Source: Candidatus Delongbacteria bacterium | Lineage (GTDB): Bacteria > UBA4055 | Direction: 5' to 3' | Assembly: GCA_003477045.1 (NCBI GenBank) | Contig: DMTS01000125.1 | Span: forward strand, 3,288 to 11,117 | DNA: 7,830 nt | In this document: piece after piece, positions 1 through 5,210 of the stretch | Position numbering within the stretch: position 1 is the first letter of the stretch | How the letters are laid out: every line of letters starts with the position of its first letter | Notes under the pieces: generated by a model | Told to the model about the DNA's origin: nothing | Databases searched by the model: none | Seen by the model: the letters and a program-made list of their open reading frames with translations, nothing else | Translations under genes and position numbers: made by a program

Positions 1-728
1 TGATCTCAATAGACGATACAGATGATATTGGCACGAAAGGAACAGGCGAGATACTTGAGGATCTCTGTACCGAATTAACTCAAAAATTCAACGGGAAATT
101 CTCGAGAGTGACCAGGCATCAGCTTCTAATTCATGAGGATATAAAATATACTTCACACAACAGTTCCATGTGCTGCGAAGGAATCATCGAAAAGCATCAG
201 TTTGAGGAAATAAAAGAAAATGCGGCGAGTTATCTTAAAGCGAACTCAGCACAAAATTCAGATCCCGGGCTGTGCGTTATCAGCTGTGAAGATATTTCTG
301 AGGCGGAGCGTGAAAAAATCATTGACTGGGGTATCCGTGCGAAAAATGAGGTTCTGACAAAGCACGGAGCTTATGCGCTGGCTTCAGGATCGGGCATACA
401 TCTGTCGGAGCACGGAGGAACGGGAGACGGCATAATAGGAGCTCTCGCGGGCGCGGGTCTCAGGCTTACCGGGCACGACGGAAGATTTAAGGGTAAATTC
501 GACATGAAAACGAATAACGGATCACTCTCGGTAAAGGAAATTGAGGAAAGCCAGTTGATTGACAAAGTCATGGATGAGAAATTCAACCCTTTGAACCCGG
601 AAGAGAAAGTGCTGTTGGGCGATAAGATCAAAACAGTCATGTACGACCACAGGTCTGTTCTGTTAGTAAGGAAAAATTCAGATGGCATCTGGGTGAATTT
701 ATCAAGAAAAGAACTTAAAGAGCATTGA
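1..728 (+). CDS. TiaS-like IDDTDD-domain protein, stand-alone, 5' end cut by window edge
   Basis: The reading frame is open from base 3 to the TGA at 726-728, giving 241 visible residues. The visible part begins ISIDDTDD and continues with GTKGTGE, which resembles the N-terminal nucleotide-binding region of archaeal tRNA-Ile2 2-agmatinylcytidine synthetase (TiaS, COG1571). The GTG at 108 is therefore internal, and the true start probably lies only a few codons before the window. Further family-like blocks are TRHQLLIHEDIKYTSHNSSM (residues 37-56), SDPGLCV, and the glycine-rich HLSEHGGTGDGIIGALAGAG near residues 132-151, which recalls the agmatine-binding (FLD) region of TiaS. The OB-fold and zinc-ribbon tRNA-binding parts of true TiaS (about 400 residues) are absent. 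Bacteria normally make lysidine at this tRNA position with TilS, so agmatidine synthesis is unlikely and the substrate is unknown. It is first in a tight run with a Cys-rich small protein and an ABC exporter. The family link is made from motifs only. Confidence 0.72.
   Translation, partial: ISIDDTDDIGTKGTGEILEDLCTELTQKFNGKFSRVTRHQLLIHEDIKYTSHNSSMCCEGIIEKHQFEEIKENAASYLKANSAQNSDPGLCVISCEDISEAEREKIIDWGIRAKNEVLTKHGAYALASGSGIHLSEHGGTGDGIIGALAGAGLRLTGHDGRFKGKFDMKTNNGSLSVKEIEESQLIDKVMDEKFNPLNPEEKVLLGDKIKTVMYDHRSVLLVRKNSDGIWVNLSRKELKEH
717..722 (+). promoter_or_regulatory. Ribosome binding site (AAAGAG) favouring the ATG at 731
   Basis: AAAGAG lies 8 nt before the ATG at 731, inside the last codons of the upstream gene. 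It would be only 2 nt from the alternative TTG at 725, which is too close. This supports the ATG as the start of the small Cys-rich gene, 2 nt after the upstream stop codon. The match to the anti-Shine-Dalgarno sequence is modest. Confidence 0.45.
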
Positions 729-730
729 AA

Positions 731-919
731 ATGATTAATTCAATAAATAAACCGGAAATATCGGTAATTGAGCACGATAAAGCAAGGGAAGCCGCGAAAA
801 AGTGCCTCAGTTTTATGCCCGATGATGAAGATGAAACAATTGACGATTCTGTTTCCTGTATTAACTGCGCGTTCAGAAGGTGGACCCGCGATACATTCAC
901 CTGCATGAATTCAAACTAA
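731..919 (+). CDS. Small Cys-rich protein (62 aa), putative metal-binding
   Basis: I do not recognise an established family. From the ATG at 731 the product has 62 residues. The N-terminal half is a likely amphipathic helix (EHDKAREAAKKC, residues 14-25). It is followed by an acidic linker (DDEDETIDD, 31-39) and a C-terminal knot SCINCAFRRWTRDTFTC (42-58). Cysteines are C25, C43, C46 and C58; a CxxC followed by a third Cys twelve residues later, with C25, could bind zinc or an iron-sulfur cluster. There is no signal peptide or membrane segment. It starts 2 nt after the TiaS-like gene and ends 10 nt before the ABC exporter, so it is probably co-translated with both. A longer form from a TTG at 725 would add two residues. 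It could be a partner of the TiaS-like protein or, less likely, a peptide substrate of the exporter. Confidence 0.68.
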   Translation: MINSINKPEISVIEHDKAREAAKKCLSFMPDDEDETIDDSVSCINCAFRRWTRDTFTCMNSN

Positions 920-929
920 AAAGGTTCAG

Positions 930-2627
930 ATGAAATCTATAAGGTTTCTTTCAAAATTTTTGATAAATTCAAAAAAACCGATAATTCTCGGGATAGTTTT
1001 CACTCTGCTGATGAGTATTTTCGAGCTGTTTCCCGGCGTGATATATAAGGTTATAGCGGATTCGCTTGAAAATCTTACATCCAACACGGATCATTTGAGC
1101 ATAAAAGTTCCGGTTAAGTTTCTTGATATGAAATTCGATCCATTAAAATTTTCGATCAAAGATCCTGACAGAATATTTCAGGCATTCGTTCTGATCTGCA
1201 TACTCTTTATGATCATATACATTCTCGACGGTCTTTTCAGGTATTTGAGGGACATCTATTTCAATTTTGCGATCCAGAAGATACTCAAGGAGATCAAGGA
1301 TACAATATGCGAAAAGATCATAAAACTGCCTTATACAAAGATTTTAAAAAGCAGGACAGGCGATCTGATGTCGAGGGTTACCTACGATGTGACAATCCTT
1401 CAGAATGTGATTGATCTATTTATCGAGCTCTCAAGGTCTTCAATAGCTTTACTAATATTTTGCCCGGTGCTGTTCTATATTGATTTCAAGATCTCAGTTT
1501 TCGCGGCGCTTTTCTTCCCCGTTTCGCTTTACATCATCAGATACTTTTCAAGAAAAATGAAGAAGCTCAGCAAAGGGATTTCGGACACGACGGCAGACTA
1601 TACGGAACTGCTGAAGGATAACGCCGAAAGAAATCAGCTCATAAAGATGGCCGGAACTGAAGATACAGAACTCGGCAGCTTCAAAGACCACACACTCAGA
1701 TATTATCAGCTTGCGGTAAAGAACATTAAGATAAAATATTTTCTTAAACCTTCGAACGAGATAATGGGCATTTTCGGAATAGCCGTTATAGCTGTATATT
1801 TCTGTTATCTGCTTGTCAATAAACAGATGGGAGCGGGGAACATCGTTTTATATCTGTCCGTACTCAAAGCCGCCTATAAACCATTCAAAAAAGTGGCGGA
1901 ATCCTTAGGCGATCTGAACTTTTCATTGGCCGGAGCGGACAAGATCGTTGCTCTGCTTGAAAATCCAGACGAGGAAAATCAAGGAACGGATAAAATAGAG
2001 AAAATTGATAAAATCGAGCTTAAAGATGTTTCACTTACTCTGGGCGGGAACGACATACTGAACAATATTTCTATTTCGCTCGAAAAAGGAGGATCATTAG
2101 GTATAACAGGAGCATCGGGAACAGGCAAAACCAGCCTTGTTAATCTTATTCCGGCATTTTATCATCCCGACAGCGGAGAAATTCTCATCAACAATAAAAA
2201 GATCAGAGAATACGACAATAAAAACCTCAGGAGTAAAATAGCTTTCGTAAACAACGAAAATACCGAACTAAGCGGGACGATTTTTAAAATAATCACTTAC
2301 GGCATCAAAGAACCCGAAAAAGCTGTCTCAGAATTCGGCGCGGACAGGATCAGAGAATTCATAGGAATAAAAGACTTTGATTTGAATACAACCTCAGGCA
2401 GAAGCGGAATAAAGCTGTCATCAGGCCAGGTTCAGAAATTGTATCTGATCAATTCGCTTCTCAAAGACCCCGATCTGTTTATAATTGACGAAGGACTCGA
2501 TCTGCTGGGCAGGGAAGATATAGATTCGTTTTTCGAATTTACCGACAAAGATAAAGCGGTCATAATCGTATCGAAAAATGATTATATTTTAAGCAGGCTT
2601 TCCATAATTTATAATCTCAATAAATAA
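930..2627 (+). CDS. ABC exporter subunit (fused TMD-NBD half-transporter) with several altered ATPase loops
   Basis: The 565-residue protein has the MsbA/ABCB half-exporter architecture. The membrane domain has about six hydrophobic segments (near residues 18-45, 83-105, 160-183, 185-205, 276-296 and 300-318), with a polar loop of about 35 residues after the first. The nucleotide-binding domain runs from about 360 to the end. Walker A is GASGTGKT (394-401), the signature is LSSGQ (496-500), and Walker B is LFIIDE (516-521) with the catalytic Glu E521. Other loops depart from consensus: no aromatic at the A-loop (L371 region), N442 where the Q-loop Gln is expected, G527 where the D-loop Asp is expected, and K549 where the H-loop His is expected. 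Such loss is typical of the degenerate member of a heterodimer, but no partner is encoded here. The ATG at 930 follows AAGG at 921-924. The substrate is unknown. Every arginine codon I checked is AGA or AGG. Confidence 0.9.
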   Translation: MKSIRFLSKFLINSKKPIILGIVFTLLMSIFELFPGVIYKVIADSLENLTSNTDHLSIKVPVKFLDMKFDPLKFSIKDPDRIFQAFVLICILFMIIYILDGLFRYLRDIYFNFAIQKILKEIKDTICEKIIKLPYTKILKSRTGDLMSRVTYDVTILQNVIDLFIELSRSSIALLIFCPVLFYIDFKISVFAALFFPVSLYIIRYFSRKMKKLSKGISDTTADYTELLKDNAERNQLIKMAGTEDTELGSFKDHTLRYYQLAVKNIKIKYFLKPSNEIMGIFGIAVIAVYFCYLLVNKQMGAGNIVLYLSVLKAAYKPFKKVAESLGDLNFSLAGADKIVALLENPDEENQGTDKIEKIDKIELKDVSLTLGGNDILNNISISLEKGGSLGITGASGTGKTSLVNLIPAFYHPDSGEILINNKKIREYDNKNLRSKIAFVNNENTELSGTIFKIITYGIKEPEKAVSEFGADRIREFIGIKDFDLNTTSGRSGIKLSSGQVQKLYLINSLLKDPDLFIIDEGLDLLGREDIDSFFEFTDKDKAVIIVSKNDYILSRLSIIYNLNK

Positions 2628-2634
2628 CAATCAG

Positions 2635-2663
2635 TTGACAAATAAAACACAAAAGATTAAATT
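2635..2663 (+). promoter_or_regulatory. Sigma-70-type promoter candidate for the PD40 lipoprotein
   Basis: A perfect -35 hexamer TTGACA (2635-2640) is followed after 17 nt by TAAATT (2658-2663), a 4/6 match to the -10 box. It starts just after the ABC exporter stop and lies 27 nt before the lipoprotein ATG, so the lipoprotein may be transcribed separately from the upstream operon. The -10 box is weak, so the call rests on the -35 box and spacing. Confidence 0.5.
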
Positions 2664-2679
2664 ATTGTAATCTAATTTT

Positions 2680-2684
2680 GGAGG
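2680..2684 (+). promoter_or_regulatory. Strong ribosome binding site (GGAGG) fixing the lipoprotein start
   Basis: GGAGG sits 5 nt before the ATG at 2690. An in-frame TTG at 2678 overlaps this site and would put four extra residues before the basic N-terminus of the signal peptide, so the ATG is the real start. Confidence 0.85.
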
Positions 2685-2689
2685 AAGTT

Positions 2690-3670
2690 ATGAGGAAGAA
2701 TATTTACAAAGCAATACTAATTACTTTAACTTTCTGCCTGTTAATATCATCCTGCGATGACGATAAAACTGAAGATACGCCGGTATATCCTTCGGTTGAC
2801 AGACACGATAAACTTCCTGCCGATATAATCAAAGTAACTCCCGAAACCGATCTTCATCCGCCTGTACTTCATAAAACAGACGAATTCGAGAATCCGGTAC
2901 CGCTTGATTCCGCAATAAATACTTCCGGCGCGGAAGATTCGCCTTTCATCCTGCCCGACGGAAACACAATGTACTTCTTTTTCACCCCCGATGTAAGAAA
3001 AACGGCCGAAGAGCAGTTATTCGATGATGTTACCGGAGTCTGGGTGTCACATAAGGTCGGCGGAAGCTGGACGGAAGCGGAAAGGGTCTGGCTTCAGGAA
3101 CCGGGAAAATTAGCTCTTGACGGAGCTGTATCAATTCAAGGAACAGAAATGTGGTTCGCGTCAGCAAGAGAAGGATACGAAGGCGTCAACATGTTCACTT
3201 CTGAATTGATAGAAGGAAAATGGAAAAACTGGACTTACGCAGGTGACAGGCTCATGAAAGAAATTCAGATAGGCGAAGTTCATATTCACGGTGATGATCT
3301 ATATTTTCATTCAGGAAGAACCGGCGGATCGGGAGGATACGATGTATGGGTAACTTCAAGAAGCGGCGAGATATGGTCCGACCCTATCAATATTTCGGCA
3401 GTAAACACTTATGAAACGGAAGGATGGCCTTATATTTCTACCGACGGAAATGAACTGTGGTTTTTAAGATATTATCTCGGCACTCCTGCGATCTACAGGT
3501 CAAAAAAGACCGGAGGAGCTTGGTCAGCTCCGGAACTGATAATTTCACAATTCGCAGGGGAGCCTACGCTTGATGACGCGGGGAATCTATACTTTGTGCA
3601 TCATTTTTATGAAAACGATGTAATGATCGAAGCAGACATTTATTATTGTGCCAGAAAGATTGTAAAGTAG
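2690..3670 (+). CDS. Lipoprotein with PD40/WD40-like beta-propeller repeats
   Basis: The product has 326 residues. The N-terminus is a lipoprotein signal peptide: basic MRKNIYK, a hydrophobic core, and the lipobox ISSC with C22 as the lipidated Cys. The next residues are DDD, resembling the acidic surface-export signal of Bacteroidota lipoproteins, though the host group is not proven. After a polar linker (23-80) come about five blade-like repeats near 84-130, 143-180, 195-235, 245-285 and 290-322. Each has the PD40 (TolB-type) pattern of a G/D turn, a strand such as TMYFFF, EMWFAS, DLYFHS, ELWFLR or NLYFVH, then a second strand; most end in a GxW turn (GGSWTEA, EGKWKNW, GGAWSAP). Residues 202-229 (DDLYFHSGRTGGSGGYDVW onward) are the most family-like stretch. 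It probably forms a small propeller in the envelope or on the surface, binding a protein or polysaccharide. No enzyme motif is visible. A bidirectional terminator follows directly. Confidence 0.88.
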   Translation: MRKNIYKAILITLTFCLLISSCDDDKTEDTPVYPSVDRHDKLPADIIKVTPETDLHPPVLHKTDEFENPVPLDSAINTSGAEDSPFILPDGNTMYFFFTPDVRKTAEEQLFDDVTGVWVSHKVGGSWTEAERVWLQEPGKLALDGAVSIQGTEMWFASAREGYEGVNMFTSELIEGKWKNWTYAGDRLMKEIQIGEVHIHGDDLYFHSGRTGGSGGYDVWVTSRSGEIWSDPINISAVNTYETEGWPYISTDGNELWFLRYYLGTPAIYRSKKTGGAWSAPELIISQFAGEPTLDDAGNLYFVHHFYENDVMIEADIYYCARKIVK

Positions 3671-3674
3671 AATA

Positions 3675-3702
3675 AAAAAGGTCTCATTTCTGAGGCCTTT
3701 TT
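3675..3702. terminator. Bidirectional intrinsic terminator between convergent genes
   Basis: A 12-bp stem pairs 3675-3686 with 3691-3702 around a TTTC loop, with one G-U wobble. A-runs and T-runs flank the core on both sides, so it can end transcription from the lipoprotein gene (stop at 3668-3670) and, on the minus strand, from the 39-aa gene whose stop is about 35 nt away. Confidence 0.9.
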
Positions 3703-3736
3703 CGTTGAGGAGTGAGAGTGAGTTAAGTGGAGTTAT

Positions 3737-3856
3737 TTAGAAGCTGAAGATTCCTTTTGTCCCTTCAATGTTTTTCCTGAATTTGTAGGAGATATTTATT
3801 ACTTCTACGGCTTTTTTATCTTCTACTGTCATTTGAGTGTTATTATTTGTTTTCAT
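3737..3856 (-). CDS. Small hypothetical protein, 39 aa
   Basis: A minus-strand frame runs from ATG (3856-3854) to TAA (3739-3737). It is preceded by a strong Shine-Dalgarno AAGGAG 6 nt upstream and a promoter candidate about 35-40 nt upstream of the start, and is followed by the shared terminator, so it has a complete expression unit despite its size. The peptide starts MKTNNNTQMTVEDKK and ends KNIEGTKGIFSF. It has 6 Lys and 1 Arg against 4 acidic residues, no Cys, no signal peptide and no membrane segment. A central helix is plausible, followed by a basic, glycine-containing tail ending in aromatics (Y24, F26, F37, F39). I recognise no family. It lies 122 nt downstream of the AAA_14/DUF4143 gene on the same strand. 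It could be a regulatory peptide, a ribosomally made precursor peptide, or a gene remnant; the first two are guesses. Confidence 0.6.
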   Translation of the reverse strand: MKTNNNTQMTVEDKKAVEVINISYKFRKNIEGTKGIFSF

Positions 3857-3862
3857 TTTAAG

Positions 3863-3868
3863 CTCCTT
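3863..3868 (-). promoter_or_regulatory. Ribosome binding site (AAGGAG) of the 39-aa gene
   Basis: On the minus strand AAGGAG ends 6 nt before the ATG at 3856. This is one of the two best Shine-Dalgarno matches in the window and is the main reason to call the small frame a gene. Confidence 0.75.
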
Positions 3869-3897
3869 GTTTTAGGGTTTGTTTAACTTACAACGGT

Positions 3898-3925
3898 AAT
3901 ATATAACTAAATGTAAGGGCATCAA
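3898..3925 (-). promoter_or_regulatory. Promoter candidate for the 39-aa gene
   Basis: On the minus strand TTGATG (3925-3920, 4/6 to -35) is separated by 16 nt from TATATT (3903-3898, 5/6 to -10). Transcription would start near 3891, giving a leader of about 35 nt before the ATG. It lies in the gap after the AAA_14 gene, so the small gene need not depend on read-through. Confidence 0.5.
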
Positions 3926-3942
3926 ACGAAAGTCCGACGAAC

Positions 3943-3965
3943 GGGTGAAATGGTGGGGTGAAATG
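3943..3965 (+). repeat. Short direct repeat, two copies of GGGTGAAATG
   Basis: GGGTGAAATG occurs at 3943-3952 and again at 3956-3965, with a 13-nt period, just past the 3' end of the AAA_14 gene. No hairpin or T-tract is evident here, so it is not a normal terminator. It may be a chance duplication or a binding site upstream of the small-gene promoter. Confidence 0.5.
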
Positions 3966-3978
3966 ATAATTTTAAGTG

Positions 3979-5103
3979 TTAATCCGTCACAAAATCTCTG
4001 AAATTATCCTTATTGACAAGTTTGACGGGTGATCCGGGGTAGCTTTGTGTAAAGGGGGCAGGAATTTTGAAATTATTTTTACTGTATTTCATTTCAAACC
4101 CTGAGATAACACCGTTCTTTTCTTCAATATAATCAATTTCGTGCCGTTGAAGTGTGCGCCAGAAATAGATATTGAGATTTTTATCGGAATTTGAGTTTTT
4201 CTTGATCCTTTCCGAGATGATGTAATTCTCCCAAAGAGCTCCCGAGTCTGTTCTAAAGTCAAGAGGGTTGAAGTTTTTTATCAGTGAGTTCCGGATCCCT
4301 GTATCATAAAAGTATATCTTGCATTTCTTTGTTAATTCTGAACGCAAATTACGGCTGAAAGGAGTAAGCCTGAAGATCACAAAACTCTGTTCAAGTAATT
4401 TTGCATAGTGTTCTATCGTCTGCTTAGCCACACCGAGCATAGCTGCAAGTTCATTAAAAGATACTTCGCTTCCGATTTGCAGTGCAAGTGCTCTCACCAG
4501 CTTTTCTAATACATCTGATTTTTTTATATTCTGATATTGAAGCAAATCTTTATATAAATAATTATTTGCTATCATTCCCAGTCTTTTTTCGGCTTCGTCG
4601 GGATAATTTATTATATCGGGATAATTTCCGTAGATCATCCGGTTTTCAAGTATCCTTTTAAATTCCAGATCTGAGTATTTTGCTGATAATTCTTCAACTG
4701 AGAATGGATACAGATGATACTCAAAAGCCCTTCCGGTCAAAGGCTCCATAATGCTGTTTGAAAGTTCTAACGCTGATGATCCTGTAGCTACAACCTGCAG
4801 ATCTTTAAAAGTGTCCACGATGATCTTAAGAGTAAGTCCTATGTTTTTTACCCGCTGTGCTTCATCTATAAAAATTATTTTTTTACTACCGAAAATCTCC
4901 TTTAGCTTTGTAGATGTAACATTTGAGAGACTTTCCCTGATGTCAGGTTCATCGCAGTTCAGATAGGCACTCGTTTCCGGTTCATCCGCAATTAGATCAT
5001 TTACTAGAGTCGTTTTACCTACTTGTCTTGCCCCGTAAATAATTATGGCTTTATCTTTAAAAAAACTGCTTTTAATTCGATTTTTTATTGTTCTTTCTAT
5101 CAT
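3979..5103 (-). CDS. AAA_14 / DUF4143 family ATPase with PD-(D/E)xK-like C-terminus
   Basis: The 374-residue product is full length for the AAA_14 plus DUF4143 family, whose cellular role is poorly known and whose members are patchy and often transferred. The N-terminal P-loop has Walker A GARQVGKT (24-31), Walker B IIFIDEAQ (76-83), a sensor-like VVATGSSA (105-112 region) and the family block LTGRAFEYHLYPFSVEEL (122-139). The middle has a helix-turn-helix-like segment ELAAMLGVAKQTIEHYAKLL (218-237). The C-terminus matches the nuclease-like fold: E292 in GALWENYI, then HEIDYI (321-326) with D324, then GFEMKYS with E337-x-K339. This intact E/D/ExK set suggests possible nuclease activity, which is inference. 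The start is the ATG at 5103-5101, whose ribosome binding site is weak, with a promoter about 45 nt upstream. Arginine is CGN in 8 of 22 codons, above the resident pattern. Confidence 0.88.
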   Translation of the reverse strand: MIERTIKNRIKSSFFKDKAIIIYGARQVGKTTLVNDLIADEPETSAYLNCDEPDIRESLSNVTSTKLKEIFGSKKIIFIDEAQRVKNIGLTLKIIVDTFKDLQVVATGSSALELSNSIMEPLTGRAFEYHLYPFSVEELSAKYSDLEFKRILENRMIYGNYPDIINYPDEAEKRLGMIANNYLYKDLLQYQNIKKSDVLEKLVRALALQIGSEVSFNELAAMLGVAKQTIEHYAKLLEQSFVIFRLTPFSRNLRSELTKKCKIYFYDTGIRNSLIKNFNPLDFRTDSGALWENYIISERIKKNSNSDKNLNIYFWRTLQRHEIDYIEEKNGVISGFEMKYSKNNFKIPAPFTQSYPGSPVKLVNKDNFRDFVTD

Positions 5104-5147
5104 TATAGTTCCCGTATTTGTTATAATTTCGGCAAGTACACTTACCT

Positions 5148-5176
5148 AATATAATGAAATTTAGGGAACATATCAA
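5148..5176 (-). promoter_or_regulatory. Promoter candidate for the AAA_14/DUF4143 gene
   Basis: On the minus strand TTGATA (5176-5171, 5/6 to -35) is followed after exactly 17 nt by TATATT (5153-5148, 5/6 to -10). Transcription would begin near 5141, leaving a leader of about 38 nt. It sits immediately beyond the T-tract that ends the upstream ykgJ gene, so the ATPase gene looks like its own transcription unit. Confidence 0.65.
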
Positions 5177-5177
5177 T

Positions 5178-5210
5178 AAAAAAAAGAATTGAATAGAGGT
5201 CGTTATTCAA
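5178..5210 (-). terminator. Intrinsic terminator overlapping the ykgJ stop codon
   Basis: On the minus strand TTGAATA (5210-5204) pairs with TATTCAA (5195-5189) across an 8-nt loop, followed by TTC and eight T residues (5185-5178). The stem is AT-rich and so not very stable, and it includes the end of the coding sequence and part of the TAA stop. The T-tract and placement support a terminator for the proS-ykgJ unit. Confidence 0.55.

Noticed and set aside
108..110. GTG at 108 as the start of the first gene
   Set aside because: The same frame is open back to base 3 and encodes the ISIDDTDD and GTKGTGE motifs of the family, so the gene begins before the window.
371..688. Antisense open frame of 105 codons under the TiaS-like gene
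   Set aside because: It lies wholly opposite a gene with family motifs, has no family features of its own and would be a shadow of the coding strand.
2678..2680. TTG start for the lipoprotein
   Set aside because: It overlaps the GGAGG ribosome binding site of the ATG at 2690 and would add acidic residues before the signal peptide.
2673..2680. TAATTTTG as a Bacteroidota -7 promoter element
   Set aside because: It touches the Shine-Dalgarno sequence of the lipoprotein and would leave almost no leader; no TTTG -33 element is found at the right distance. TTGACA at 2635 is a better candidate.
3857..3978. Terminator directly after the AAA_14 gene
   Set aside because: I could find no GC-rich hairpin with a T-tract on the minus strand here; only the short direct repeat and a promoter candidate are visible.
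4751..4966. Plus-strand open frame opposite the AAA_14 gene
   Set aside because: Fully antisense to the P-loop domain, with no ribosome binding site or recognisable domain.
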